This document shows, piece by piece, positions 1 to 10,148 of a stretch of DNA of 64,000 bases (position 1 is its first letter; every line of letters starts with the position of its first letter). The notes beneath the pieces were generated by a model. The model made no database searches, was not told the DNA's origin, and worked only from the letters and a program-made list of their open reading frames with translations. Source of the DNA: Zizania palustris (lineage: Eukaryota; Streptophyta; Magnoliopsida; Poales; Poaceae); the NCBI GenBank assembly GCA_019279435.1, contig JAAALK010000285.1:65892865-65956864 (forward strand), read 5' to 3'. The position numbers were made by a program, and so were the translations under genes.

Positions 1-334
1 GGAGCCCAAGACAAGCTTCAAAGAATGCTTCGAAGACTACTACTTCTTCGCTTCGTAGCCTTGGGGTCGACTCTGTTACAGGGACTCGAGTCCTCATTCT
101 GGGGCCCAGCTTCCTGTCCACTGCCTCTTCAATGGATTCCGTGGTGCTTGTGGATTGGCCGATGAGGAAGCTTTGCGGGATCTACTTCTTGGATGGAGGG
201 CGGAGCTCCCGAGGATTTTTGGGCCAAGAACCTCCTGGAGCCCCCGCCATGGCCACCACTACCGAAGCCGCCCAAGCTTGCCTCTACACCAAAGTGCTTG
301 TTGCCACTGGCACGGTGGTTCTGGTCCTCGCCAT
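1..334 (-). pseudogene. Remnant of first exon of the Tat-element antisense gene
   Basis: Read on the minus strand from an ATG at 334, this is the position and orientation of the first exon of the antisense gene seen intact in part at 48240-49167. The peptide begins MARTRTTVPVAT and meets a stop after 16 residues. Other frames keep serine/alanine/glycine-rich fragments, so indels have scrambled it. It continues off the left edge. Function is unknown; the homologous exon at 48240-48836 resembles the plant 'putative gypsy type transposon' domain. Assignment rests mainly on position relative to the LTR and on sequence resemblance. Confidence 0.5.
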
Positions 335-835
335 GAGTCGATTACTCAGGAAGATTGAGGGGAGATTTGGAGGTTGAAGAATGTGAGCTTCGAAAGACAG
401 GTTCTGTAAAAACTTTCGGTACGCTTCGACCCCCCTTTTATAGCCTTCCTGCTAGCTATTGCGCTTCGATCATGTTCACACTGCAGGTTCAACTTCTGCC
501 GCTGATAGGTGGGACCAGGAAGTGAAAAGGTGTGAACCCACGGTAAAATTTCAACCGTTACCTTTTTTGGGAGCATAACGGCTACTTGAAGGGTAACGAC
601 TCAAATTTGCCGGCATCCACGACGTTCCGCCTCTGTAACAGTTTCCTTTCCTGTGAAGTGTTCTCACAGCAGTCCCAGTTTGAAGCTTTCATTAGGAATA
701 CTTCGATGTCTAATACCCTTCGGATAGATGTAACACCTTCAAATTTCTCTATGTCCCTGAATATGAAAATATTACTTGCGCATACTGCTTTCCTGCCATA
801 CAGGTTAAATCGGAGAAGCGTATTTGAGGGGCTAC
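335..835. other. Noncoding region between antisense gene and 3' LTR of element B
   Basis: About 500 bp with no supportable coding sequence. It holds the candidate antisense TATA box and ends in a purine-rich tract (GAGGGG at 826-831) just before the LTR, the expected place of the polypurine tract that primes plus-strand synthesis. The last 60 bp closely match the same region before the LTR at 49597. Confidence 0.6.
435..442 (-). promoter_or_regulatory. TATA box of the antisense gene promoter (candidate)
   Basis: On the minus strand the sequence reads GGCTATAAAAGGGGGG, a consensus TATA box, about 100 nt upstream of the antisense ATG at 334. A degenerate match (TACAAATA, plus-strand 49262-49269) lies about 100 nt upstream of the homologous ATG at 49167 in element C. 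The matching distance in two copies supports a promoter firing against the element's own transcription. Confidence 0.5.
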
Positions 836-1330
836 TGTTGGGGGAAAATACTTCATCCTCTGGGCTTTAGAGATTGACAGTCAAAGATAACTTATCAGCA
901 TCAAAGCTTGCGCTCATCTCTGAAGGTGATGAAGTTTCTAAGCCGAAGGATGCTTTGTCTTATGATCCGAAGGCATCCTCCGAAGGCCCCGAAGCTACAG
1001 TGGAAAATAGCCAGACTGATAAGACGTCTGCCTTATCTACCTTCTCCGGATAGATTTTACCATTTTAGCCCTATTCGGGGTACCGAATAGTTTCCACTTT
1101 GTCGGTTGTAATTGAGGGGTATATAGGTCTTTTCCTTAAGACTTTTTGCCTATAAATACCCTCCTTCTTACCCTGTAATAGGCATCGAATACTTATCTAT
1201 TCAATACACACGTTGGGACTACTTCGAGCTATTATCCTATTCAGAGGCTTGGAATAGTTCTCAGCACAAACTTCCTGTTTGTTAGTTCTTAACATTCGAG
1301 AACCTATTAGTGTAATCTTTAACACCAACA
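836..1330 (+). repeat. 3' LTR of element B (495 bp)
   Basis: Begins TGTTGGGGGAAAATAC and ends CACCAACA, so it has TG...CA ends. It carries TATAAATA at 1151-1158 and aligns along its length with the LTRs at 3348-3843, 49597-50092 and 55403-55896. In subfamily-specific stretches it is closest to the fragment at 50093-50394. The next bases are ACTAC; the matching 5' duplication would be outside the window. Confidence 0.85.
1151..1158 (+). promoter_or_regulatory. LTR TATA box (element B)
   Basis: TATAAATA in the context GCCTATAAATACCC. The same context occurs at the equivalent place in all the related LTRs: 3666, 49914, 50216 and 55719. Confidence 0.7.
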
Positions 1331-1689
1331 ACTACCATCTCCTATGTCTACTTGTTCCAAAGGGTCACCCGATGAGAAGCATTGACCTAATTTTTCTACC
1401 TCGCTAAAATCTTCAATGGCTTCGGCGATACCGTCTTGAGAAGACCGATATTGCTCCACGCGAGATTTTTGCCAATCAAGATTAGCGCTAGACATTCTAC
1501 TATCTTAGACACAACCGAGCCACACCAGCCGGCTTCACGGAAATAGGAACCAACCTCCCCTCTGATACACTGACAAAGTCGTAATCTGAGAGGTCCCGTC
1601 CTGACAAGCATTCTATATCATCATGGGTGGCGTCTCCAGAGGCATCGACCAACTAACATGGGCCAATGTATCGGCGTATACTATCTTGA

Positions 1690-2298
1690 CTTCATCGCCA
1701 TCCCATTGTATTAGGTGCTAGTGTAGGGTAGATGGCACACACTGGTTTGCGTGGATCCAATCACGCCCAAGCAATACATTATAATTACCTTGCACGTCGA
1801 TGATGAAGAAAGCGGTGGGTAGCTTCTTGTTCCCCATTGTTAGTTCTAGGGACAGTAATCTTTTAGCTTCTGTCGTGTCGCCATTGAAGCTGTTGAGGGT
1901 GACGTTGGTTTCTTTAGGTCATCGTCATCCTTGCCGAGCTTCCTTAGAAGGGATTATGGCATTAGGTTCACGGTGGCGCCGCCATCGATTAGCATCCTGG
2001 AGATAGGCTTCCCGTCGATGTGCCCCCTTATGTAGAGAGGTCTCAGGTGACGGCTCATGTCTCCGGGCTTCTCGAATGCGGCGTTCTGTGGGCCAAGGTC
2101 TAGCTGAGTGACACCGGCCTCCTCGTGCAGTGGAGCGAACTCAAAAGGCAACATGACGATGCCAATGTCCATCGCCTGAGGAGAGGGCCCCTCGGAGACG
2201 GGAGTGTATTTGTCGTCGTTCAAATCGTCTTCATCGGAGCTAACAACAGTGGCCGAGTCATCGACCATGACCGGCCTAGGTCTCCAGACTTTCTTCAC
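1690..2298 (-). pseudogene. Retroviral-type aspartic protease region of element G
   Basis: The open stretch 2298-1954 ends in RMLIDGGATVNLMP, the D-G-G/A active-site motif of Ty3/Gypsy proteases, after a long acidic linker. Reading on past frame breaks, the minus strand at about 1790-1700 encodes NYNVLLGRDWIHANQC, the conserved sequence following the protease in this Gypsy group (the flap-distal G-R-D-W block). An in-frame stop follows shortly (STLH*HLIQWD). The protein would cleave the gag-pol polyprotein. This copy is broken by frameshifts and stops and no RT follows. Family placement is secure; lineage within Gypsy is not resolved. Confidence 0.75.
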
Positions 2299-2355
2299 CG
2301 TGGGCCGAGGACGGATTTCATCAAAAAACGTGTTCCGTGCATCCTCGGCCTTCTC

Positions 2356-2565
2356 TTATTGTATCTCTTGTTCCCGCAAGCGCTGCAACCTCCTCTTTTG
2401 TGATTTGGACATCCCCGAGGGCACCCACGATGGCTGAGGATGGGTGCCAGGTGCCACGGTCTTGCCTCTAGCATTTTTTTCTGAAGGGGACTTGTTTGCA
2501 TCGGCCTCGGATATCTTGTGCTTGCCATGAGAGGTCCCCTGCTCCTGGTTGGTCGGACCGGCCAT
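2356..2565 (-). pseudogene. Gag-pol linker with SQKRRLQRLR motif (element G)
   Basis: The minus-strand peptide includes QPSWVPSGMSKSQKRRLQR followed by a charged tail. The same block occurs in element F at 15888-16106. In this Gypsy group it lies between the gag zinc-binding segment and the protease. It is probably a basic nucleic-acid-binding segment, but that function is inferred only from composition. Frameshifts separate it from the protease frame. Confidence 0.55.
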
Positions 2566-3089
2566 AGCGGGCCGGTCGGACTAGTCTGTGCCAAAAACCA
2601 TCGTAAGGCCGGTCAGACCGATCACAGTAGGCCAGTCATACCGGTCTCTGGCTAGGTCTTCGCACTGTCCCATTGGGGCAACCTTCGGGATTGGGACCTC
2701 CTGGGATCCCACCCTGATGACTATAATCTCCTGTGCGTCTTCACGTCCATCCCATCCAGTGCCATCTCATGGAGCCCGATTTTGAGGTACTACGAACAGG
2801 AGGTGAATAATATTATAATCCTGCGCTGGCCCCCGAACCTACCACTCGGAAACACTAGAAGGAATGTGAGTGTTAGTAGTTGGACATTGCCCGGAGTTCT
2901 CCGGGGATGGAGGCCAAGTCAGAGCCATCGCCCAACAGTAGGGTGGTGGCATCGGAGGCTCTAGCTCCCTTGCCCACTAACTGCTGAACCCGTTGGCCTA
3001 TTGGAAGCTCGGCCACATCGATGGTACCTCGGACTAGACCAGCGAAGGGTCCTGCCAGGCCGGAGGTAAATTAGCCCATGGCAGAGATG

Positions 3090-3345
3090 GGCTCGGCCAC
3101 TAGAGGCTGAATCCATCTGGAGGCTGCAACCCGCTCGGAGGAGGTGGGTCCAGCCACTGAGGTCCGAATCCTCCCGGAGGTTGGAACCCCTCCGGAGTAG
3201 GTGGGTTCGACCACTGAGACGCGAAGTCTCTCGGAAACTAGGGCCAAGCCGTAGGATTGTTCGGCCACTGAGATCCGAACCCTACCGGAGGTTGGGACCA
3301 ACCCGGAGGGGGTTCGGTCACTGAGGTCCGAACCCTGCTAGAGGC
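3090..3345. repeat. Imperfect ~50-60 bp tandem repeat in the gag linker of G
   Basis: A block of the form CCACTGAGGTCCGAA followed by CCCGGAGG recurs at about 3097, 3147, 3207, 3262 and 3314, giving five units. Read on the minus strand it encodes a repeated PTSGRIRTSVAGP-like peptide. It probably represents a variable, low-complexity gag linker, not a separate gene. Confidence 0.6.
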
Positions 3346-3347
3346 TG

Positions 3348-3843
3348 TGTTGGGGGAAAATATTCCATCCTCAGGGTTATTGCAGCAACAGCGCAAAAGC
3401 AGATAATGGATTCAAAGGTTTCCCAAACATGCATCTTCGGAGATGTCCTGAGTCAAGCTCGAAGTATGAAAAAGGACCTTGGTTCGAAGTATATCTTCGA
3501 ACTAAGGCTCTTTAAGATCTTTTCTGCCAGCTAAGATGGAAGACTTATCTTATTTCTCATTAGATTAGTCTTTTACCATTTTAGCCCTATTGAGGGTACC
3601 GAATAGTTTCCACTATGTCGGTTGTAATAGAGGGGTAAATAGGTCTTTTCCTTAATGTTTGGGCCTATAAATACCCCCCGTTTAACCCTGTAATAGGGAC
3701 CGAATACAAGTTATTCAATACACACATTCGAACTATTCTAAGTTGTTATCCTTTCGGAGGCTTAGAACAGTTCACTTTGCAAACACTTCGTTTGTTAGTT
3801 TCTAATCTACAGAAACCTGTTAGCGTAATCCTTTACGCCAACA
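3348..3843 (+). repeat. 5' LTR of element A (496 bp)
   Basis: Begins TGTTGGGGGAAAATATTCC and ends TTTACGCCAACA, followed one base later by a PBS. It aligns end to end with the LTR of C and the solo LTR at 55403-55896. The TATA box is at 3666-3673. Confidence 0.9.
3666..3673 (+). promoter_or_regulatory. LTR TATA box (element A)
   Basis: TATAAATA in GGGCCTATAAATACCCCCC. It would drive genomic RNA synthesis; the conserved position in sister LTRs supports it. Confidence 0.7.
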
Positions 3844-3845
3844 GT

Positions 3846-3863
3846 TGGCGCCGTCCGTGGGGA
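3846..3863 (+). other. Primer binding site of element A
   Basis: TGGCGCCGTCCGTGGGGA begins two bases after the LTR end. It is complementary to a tRNA 3' end of the form ...GGCGCCA. I did not identify the isoacceptor. The identical 18-mer follows the LTRs of D (50397) and I (63679). Confidence 0.8.
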
Positions 3864-3905
3864 ACCTAGTCCAAGAAACTTCGTTCTCTACCAACTTCTT
3901 ACATC

Positions 3906-5387
3906 ATGCCTCCTAAGCGGAGCACAACTCGTAATCCTGTTCGGAGGTCTTCTCGGATCTCCGGAGAGGCAACGTCCGACACGGTTGAGGTCGGAGGACC
4001 TTCGACATTTCCTCCACCTCTAACTCCAGAAGGGGTTTCCATTCCTCGAGCATACGGAGTTCCTCCACCGACTCCATCTATACTTCGACCACCCGGAGTC
4101 CCTCTTCCACCTTCAATCCCACTTCGAACTGATCCTCTCAGTTCTCAAGACCCAGAAGATCCTTCCGGAGGAGATGAAGACAATCTTGGTGATACGGCCG
4201 CTCAAATGGCTAGTCTCCAAGCTGAAGTAGCGAGGTGGCGGCAAGAAGTTGCGAATAGGCTTCGTTCTCAAGCCATCCCGGTTATTCCAGAAGTGTCTGA
4301 AGATGACGAACCCATCTATCCCGAAGCCCCGGAGAACGCCTCCTTCGATACTGAATCTCCGCTGCATCCTGAACTGCAAAAAGTTCGATTCGACCCGAAG
4401 TTTAAGACTTCAAAGCTCTGTAAGTATGCCGGAGATGAAGATCCTGGAGAATTTGTCCGTTCTTATGCCCTAGAAATTGAAGCTAGTGGAGGAGTTCGAG
4501 ATACCATGGCAAAGTGCTTCCCCTTAGCTCTTCAAGGAGTGGCATTAAGGTGGTTCTGGTCTTTGAAGCCAGGATCAATTAATTCATGGGGGTAGCTGAA
4601 GAAGAAGTTCGTAAGCAATTTTCAAGGCACCTTCGTGCCTCCAATGTCAACGGGAAGTCTTTTCCAGGTAAAGCAGCTCCCTGGAGAGACCTTGAGGCAA
4701 TATTTTAAGAGCTTCGCTCATACGAAGTCGCAGATCCGAGGGTTGTCTACATCTTCACTAGTTGATGCAGCTCGGGAAGGTGTCACTCATCAAGGCCTCC
4801 TGGATAAGCTTCATCGGAAAAGCATATCCTCGTTTTCTCAGTTGATGTCATACTTTGAGGAGTATGCAAGGTCGGAAGAAGGTTGGCTTCGAAGAACTGC
4901 AACTACTCCATCCATATTGCAGGAAGTAAAAGTAGAAGTAAAAACTTCGGCACAGCCGCAAGAACCAGTCTTCGAAGTTCAACATGATCGGAGAAGGGGG
5001 CAAAAGCATCCTCGTTCTGAAGTCTTGAACATTGCACCCCCGCAAAAGTTCACACAGAGAGCTCCACAACCTTCGCGGAACAAGGTCAGCGGCTGGAGGC
5101 CGCCAGGGAAAATGGCTAGCAAAGGCCAGACCCTTTTCTGCTGCATCCATGGTGAAAACCGAAGCCACACAATTGATACTTGCAAGGCTATAATCACTAT
5201 GAGAGGAGAATATCTAGAAAGAACTTCGGGTCGAGGTACTACTGACCGAGTTCCAACTCAAGCGCGCCCGGAGCCGGTCCAGGTTGTGGCATGGATAGAA
5301 AACTTCGAAGCCGCAAGACGCCCTCCAGTGGCCAATGTTATGCCACCGCCGAAGCAAGAGGAGGGCAAGACCGAGGGAAAAGAGTAG
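3906..5387 (+). pseudogene. gag: gag of element A (one internal stop)
   Basis: ATG at 3906 lies 60 bp after the LTR. The frame is open to a TAG at 4593-4595 (within SINSWG*LKKKF, probably a former Gln codon) and continues in the same frame to 5387. The N-terminal third is Pro/Ser-rich and disordered. The middle is the retrotransposon gag domain (KLCKYAGDEDPGEFVRSYAL... through ALQGVALRWFWSLKPGSI, FKSFAHTKSQIRG). Near the C-terminus a Cys/His segment (FCCIHGENRSHTIDTC) resembles the zinc-binding block of Tat gag. Gag would form the virus-like particle and bind RNA. The end overlaps the pol frame, suggesting frameshift expression or frame decay. Confidence 0.85.
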
Positions 5388-6547
5388 TCCTCCCCATCTC
5401 CGGAGGAGGTACCCTCGGAAGCATGTTAGAAAGACAGAGAAGAGACTATGTCAGAGAGGTGGGCCACATTGGGACTTCATCATCTGCAGCTGCTATGCCG
5501 GAATGGTCTCATTTACCAATATCTTTTTCTGCGGAGGATGCAGCTGGCATTAAATTTCCACATGCAGACCCACTTGTTATTACTGCTGATATTGTGGGCA
5601 CTGAAGTTCGAAGAGTGTTGATTGACGGAGGCAGTTCAGCGGACATTATTTTTGTTCAAGCCTTCGATCAATTGTGCATCTCCAGGAAGCACCTCCTTCC
5701 AGCAGCTCGCCCTTTGCAAGGCTTCGCAGGACCTCCGCTTGATGCACTCGGCCAAATAGGCCTGGAAGTTACATTCAGAGAAGGTTTGTTGGCCCGAACT
5801 GAGGAAGTAATCTTCGATGTTGTAGATGCCCCATATGCTTACAACGTCATCTTCGGAAGAGGCATGCTAAGCCAGTTCGGAGCTGTGGCGCATCACAATT
5901 ATTTGTGTATGAAGATGCCCACGCAAGCAGGAGTTCTTACTGTCTTCGGAGATCAAGCTATCACCCGAAGAGCGGAATATGGTCATGGTCCCCCTCTTGA
6001 TCCAAGACAAGTAAACAATGTGCAAGATAATCAAGAAAATTTTTTAGCCCCTTCCGAAGCTTCGAAGAAATCCTTCCCAAGACCAAGTCCTGAAGGAGAG
6101 ATTGCAGCGAAGGCTATTGTTAAAGATGGTAAAGAATATACATTTCAATTTGGTAAAGATTTACCTCCAGAAGTTGCAACCTCTTTGGAAAAGGTGGTGG
6201 AAGAGAATTTAGATGTCTTCGCTTGGTCTGACGAAGACATCACCGGAGTCGATCGGGATATCATTGAACATAGTTTGCTTGTAAACCCGAAGGCCCGACC
6301 TGTTCGGCAAGGACTCCGAAAAATGTCTGCGGAAAGAGCTGTTCTGGCGAAGGACAAAGTTGAGAAATTGTTGAAGGCTGGGATTATCAGAGAAGTGGCT
6401 CACACAGAATGGTTAGCCAACCCAGCCTTCGTCAAAAAGAAATCTTCCGGGAAGTGGCGCATGTGCATTGATTTCACATCCTTGACCCCTACCCCATGCC
6501 CCGAATTGATCAATTGGTCGACTCCATCGCAGGTTCGGAGTTATTAA
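5291..6547 (+). pseudogene. pol: pol part 1: aspartic protease and N-terminal reverse transcriptase (element A)
   Basis: The open frame overlaps the end of gag in another frame. Protease: RRVLIDGGSSADIIF near residue 110 carries the D-G-G/S active site, and VIFGRGMLSQFGAV follows as the second conserved block. RT begins around residue 335 (ARPVRQGLRKM; LLKAGIIREV; WLANPAFVKKKSSGKWRMC). The frame fails at about 6480-6495: the expected D-F-T-S-L-N-K-A-C segment is shortened, so translation runs into PTPCPELINWS and stops at 6547. A short deletion is the simplest cause. The RT continues in the next frame from 6496. Confidence 0.85.
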
Positions 6548-7425
6548 GCTTCCTTGACGCGTATTCTGGTTATCATCAAATATGGTTGAAGCGCGAAGAT
6601 GAGATCAAGACAAGTTTCGTAACTCCCTCCGTAGTCTTTTGTTATGTAAGAATGCCCTTTGGCTTAAGAAATGCCGGGGGTACTATCTCAAGGTTAGTTG
6701 CTAAGGCTCTAGGTCATCAATTAGGTCGCAATGTGGAGGCCTATATGGATGATATTGTAATAAAGAGTGCTTTAAAGCACCAACATAGCCTAGACTTAGC
6801 AGAAACATTTAATAGCCTTCGGGCATGTGGGATCCGTCTTAACCCCGAAAAATGTATCTTCGGGGCTAAGGCTGGAAAGTTGTTAGGGTATTTAGTTTCA
6901 AGTAGGGGGATTGAAGCTAGCCCTACTCAAATAACTGCGCTACAAAGGATGGCTCCTCCGGAAAATTTAAAGCAAGTGCAAAAGCTGACTGGGCGTCTGG
7001 CAGCACTTAGCAGGTTTTTATCAAGGTCTGCGGAGAGAAGCTTGCCTATATTTAAAGCATTGAAAGGGTCCGAAGATTTTGCATGGACACCGGAGTGTCA
7101 AAAAATCTTCGAAGATATTAAAGAGTATCTCCGTAATCTCGCTACACTCACGGTACCTACTGCGGACGAAACCCTACTCCTTTACCTTGCAGCTACAGGT
7201 TCTGCTGTCAGTGCAGTCCTTGTCAAAGAAATGGATTTCAATCGGAAGTTGGTGCAAAATCCTGTTTATTTTGTATCCGAAGCATTATCAAGAGCAAAGA
7301 CAAGATACTCCGAACTCGAAAAGTTCGTTTATGCTCTGATAATGGCTTCGAGGAAATTAAGACATTATTTTTTGGCTCACAATGTAATTGTACCAACTTC
7401 GTATCCTTTGGGAGATATGCTGTGA
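6496..7425 (+). pseudogene. pol: pol part 2: reverse transcriptase core and RNase H (element A)
   Basis: This continues the RT after the frameshift: MPRIDQLVDSIAGSELLSFL, then FLDAYSGYHQI. The catalytic box is EAYMDDIVIKS, with YMDD at 6742-6753. It is followed by the thumb/connection (RLNPEKCIFG, KLLGYLVSSRGIEASP) and the Gypsy RNase H (YFVSEALSRAKTRYSELEKF). The enzyme would copy element RNA to DNA. The frame ends at a TGA at 7423-7425 in the segment linking the two RNase H domains. The ATG is an artefact of the break, not a true start. Confidence 0.88.
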
Positions 7426-8400
7426 AGTAAGGATTCCATTGGAAGAATTGGGAAGTGGGCAGTTGAGCTAGCACCCTTCGGCATATCTTTTCTAGCAAGG
7501 ACAGCAATCAAATCGCAAGTCTTAGCAGATTTTGTAGCAGAATGGACTCCACCTGCAACTTTGGTTTCGGAGAAGTCAAGTGACGGAGTTTGGACTGTTT
7601 ATTCTGATGGGGCTTTCCAAGCATCCGGAGCGGGCATTGGAGCAGTGTTGATTTCGCCTTCAGGGCAAAGAGCAATGTACTCCGCAAGACTCAACTTTAA
7701 GTCTACCAATAATATAGCGGAGTATGAAGGGATTTTACTGGGACTCCAAAAAGCACGTGCTCTAGGGGCTACAAGAGTTGTTATAAAGACAGATTCTCAA
7801 ATAGTAGAAGGGCACGTAGATAAAAGTTTTCAGGTTCGGCATCCACAGCTTGCAAAATATTTAGAAGAAATCTGTAAGATCGAAGCACATTTCAAGGGTA
7901 TTTCCATTCGGAATATACCAAGAGCAGAAAATATGCAAGCGGACATCTTAGCAAAAGCTGCAGCCGGAGCTGTGGATGTTCCAGAAGAAGCCTTCTATGA
8001 GGAGCTCAGTACACCTTCGGTGCCACAAATTCCCTTTGCAGAGATTCTTTGCATTCCAAGTGCAGATTGGAAAAATTCAATCATGGAACTTTTGCAAGGA
8101 GGAACAAATTTGCCTAAAGAGCCACAACTTTCAAGATTGAAACTCAGGGCTAGAAATTATCAAATAATCAACGGTATTTTGTATAAGGCCGGAGTATGTT
8201 CCCCTTTACTCCGATGTATATCTCAAGCCGAAGGTCAAGAAATTCTTCGAGAAATTCATGAAGGCCTTTGTGGTAGCCATTTAGCCCCTCGAGCTTTGGC
8301 AAGAAAAACACTTCGCCAGGGGCTTTATTGGCCTACAATAACAGCTGATGCAGAGAGCTTAGTCCGCACTTGTCAAGGATGTCAGTGGATGGGTCGATGA
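7426..8400 (+). pseudogene. pol: pol part 3: second (archaeal-like) RNase H and integrase zinc domain (element A)
   Basis: After a broken linker (about 7426-7560; WAVELAPFGISFLARTAIKS is readable), a second RNase H fold starts. VYSDGAF supplies the first Asp, AEYEGILLGL the Glu, VVIKTDSQIV the second Asp, and RAENMQADILAKAA the C-terminal Asp. Two RNase H domains in tandem are established for Tat-lineage elements. The integrase zinc-binding domain follows: EIHEGLCGSHLAPRAL supplies two His and CQGC supplies the Cys pair. A TGA at 8398-8400 interrupts pol right after CQWMGR; the frame continues with SHRPPTALQ. Confidence 0.85.
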
Positions 8401-9279
8401 AGTCATCGCCCACCAACAGCTCTTCAAGTTATTGCTCCGGTATGGCCTATGGTCAGATGGGGTATGGATTTAATTGGTCCCTTTCCAGTAGCCAAGGGAA
8501 ATCTAAAGTTTGCAGTGGTAGCTATTGAATATTTTTCTAAGTGGGTAGAAGCAGAGCCCTTGACAGCTATCACTTCGAACAATGTACAGAAATTCTTTTG
8601 GAAGAATATCATTTGCCGGTTCGGAGTGCCTAGACAACTCACAATTGATAATGGAACACAGTTCGATGCAGAACCTTTCAGGAAGTTTTGCGAAGATCTA
8701 GGCATCCAGATATGTTTTGCTGCAGTGAGGCATCCTCAGTCTAATGGAGCTGTAGAAAGAGCCAATGGAAATATTTTGTCAGGGCTAAATGGAAGGATAG
8801 TAGGATTAGCAAAAGGACTGTGGACCGAAGAGCTTCCGAAAATTTTGTGGTCCATTCGGACTACGCAAACAAGGTCCACAGGTTTTACTCCATTCAGATT
8901 ACTATTCGGAGATGAAGCTATGACTCCAACGGAGCTCAAAGGAGGATCACTTCGCAGCACTGAACCGGAGATTGAAGAAGAAAGACAAGCTTCGCTAGAT
9001 TTATCAGAAGAAACAAGACTTCGAGCTGTGGCAAATTTATCAAAGTATCAGCAGCAGACGAAGGCTTAGTTTGACCCGAAGGTTAAGATCAATGAACTAA
9101 GACCGGGTCATCTTGTTCTACGAAGCATTATAGCACCAGGGAAGTTAGGAAATAAATGGGAAGGTCCATACCTAATTGTCCATTCAGGACGTCCTGGCTC
9201 CTTTAAATTAGCTAATTTAGAAGGTGAAGAGTTAGCACATACTTGGCATGCGGAGCACCTAAAGCGATACTTCGCATAA
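8401..9279 (+). pseudogene. pol: pol part 4: integrase catalytic core and C-terminal domain (element A)
   Basis: The integrase core starts at MDLIGPFPVAKGNLKF (first Asp), has LTIDNGTQFD (second Asp) and SNGAVERANGN (Glu), the complete D,D-35-E triad. The C-terminal part includes GFTPFRLLFGDEAMTP. A TAG at 9067-9069 (QQTKA*FDPKV; tryptophan in the copy at 44521) interrupts it. The frame then continues through LGNKWEGPYLIV and HTWHAEHLKRYFA to a TAA at 9277-9279. This protein would insert the cDNA into the genome. The stop codon breaks it. Confidence 0.85.
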
Positions 9280-10103
9280 GGGCTCCTTGTAAATAACTTG
9301 TAATCATCTTCTGAATTAATAAATCATATGGTTCAGATAGTGCCTTCCCCTCATAAACTTCCAGCTTCCGAGTGGACGCACTAGAACCGTGGGGTTGACC
9401 GAGAGGGAAGTGTCATAAAGATGAATCATATTTTCGGACTTCGAATCATTGGTTCGATGATTCCGACGTGGGGGCTGACATAATCCGGAGTCCAAGCCAC
9501 CAGCTTGTAGGCATCCGTAAAAGAGCCCAAAACCACATCATGCGGAGTCCAAGCCATTGGCTGGTAGACATCCGTAAAAAGAGCCGAAGGTGGCCAAAAT
9601 ATGCGGAGTCCAAGCCATTGGCTGGTAGACATCCGTAAAAAGAGCCAAAGGTGGCCAAAATATGCGGAGTCCAAGCCATTGGCTGGTAGACATCCGTAAA
9701 AAGAGTCCAAAGAGACCATTGCAAACTCTGAACCACTGGTTTGACAGAGTTCGCAAAAAAGAGCCGAAGGTGGCCAAAGCAAAACAGAGTTTGAGCCATG
9801 AGCTTCGAATGTCTATTTTTAAGACACTAAGGTGTCCTGAAAGTTATCTCAAGTGATTTCTTTCAAAAAACAAAGGGTACTAAGTTGTCATTCTCCAGAC
9901 TACAAATAGTCGAGGACATTTTATAAGATTTTAAAACATCTTTAAATTACAGAGGGGCTCCGAACCCCAAAAAATTGTACTCCGAAGTTTTTTCTTTGCG
10001 CATAACCATCTTTGAATACAGTTCGAAGTTGCTTATACCCAAAGAGGGGCTAGTAAATAGGGAGACAATTTTAAATCGGTATTCATTATTCGAACGAATA
10101 TGT
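9280..10103. other. 3' noncoding region of element A
   Basis: Between the pol stop and the end of the antisense gene there is no plausible coding sequence. It contains the tandem repeat at 9483-9777. The open frames here (for example 9426-9799, minus) are translations of that repeat. The region aligns with 44737-45473 in element C. Confidence 0.6.
9483..9777 (+). repeat. ~60 bp tandem repeat (3' minisatellite of element A)
   Basis: About five units built on CGGAGTCCAAGCCA then TAGACATCCGTAAAAAGAG and a GGCCAAAATATG spacer. The middle three units are nearly identical and the outer ones diverged. A diverged three-unit version is at 44943-45120 in element C, so the array is an inherited element part with changing copy number. 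Confidence 0.85.
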
Positions 10104-10148
10104 TTACAGATTATAGCATGAAAAATTGGTATCTATATCAAGAAGGAA

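Larger units (their letters stand above)
1..1330 (+). mobile_element. Element B: 3' end of a Ty3/Gypsy (Tat-lineage) LTR retrotransposon
   Basis: The piece holds, in order, a decayed start of an antisense gene (minus strand, ATG near 334), about 500 bp of noncoding DNA, a short purine tract ending GAGGGGCTAC and a complete 3' LTR (836-1330). The order antisense gene, purine tract, LTR is the same as at 48240-50092 in element C, which is how I assign it. The 5' part lies outside the window. The LTR belongs to the same subfamily as the LTR fragment at 50093-50394 (element D). Confidence 0.75.
1331..3347 (-). mobile_element. Element G: decayed internal fragment of a Ty3/Gypsy element
   Basis: On the minus strand this fragment runs from a repeat-rich gag linker (about 3330-2990), through a basic linker with GMSKSQKRRLQRLREQ (2356-2565), to an aspartic protease region (2298-1690). 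The gag linker and basic linker have homologues in element F (PSWAPPGMTKSQKRRL at 15888-16106), so F and G are the same kind of element. No LTR of G is seen. It is bounded left by the LTR end of B and right by the LTR start of A. Confidence 0.7.

Noticed and set aside
586..870. 94-codon plus-strand frame across the end of element B
   Set aside because: It crosses the LTR boundary and has no counterpart in C.
9426..9799. Minus-strand open frames of about 118 codons with repeated peptide
   Set aside because: They translate the 60-bp minisatellite of element A and lie in its 3' noncoding region.
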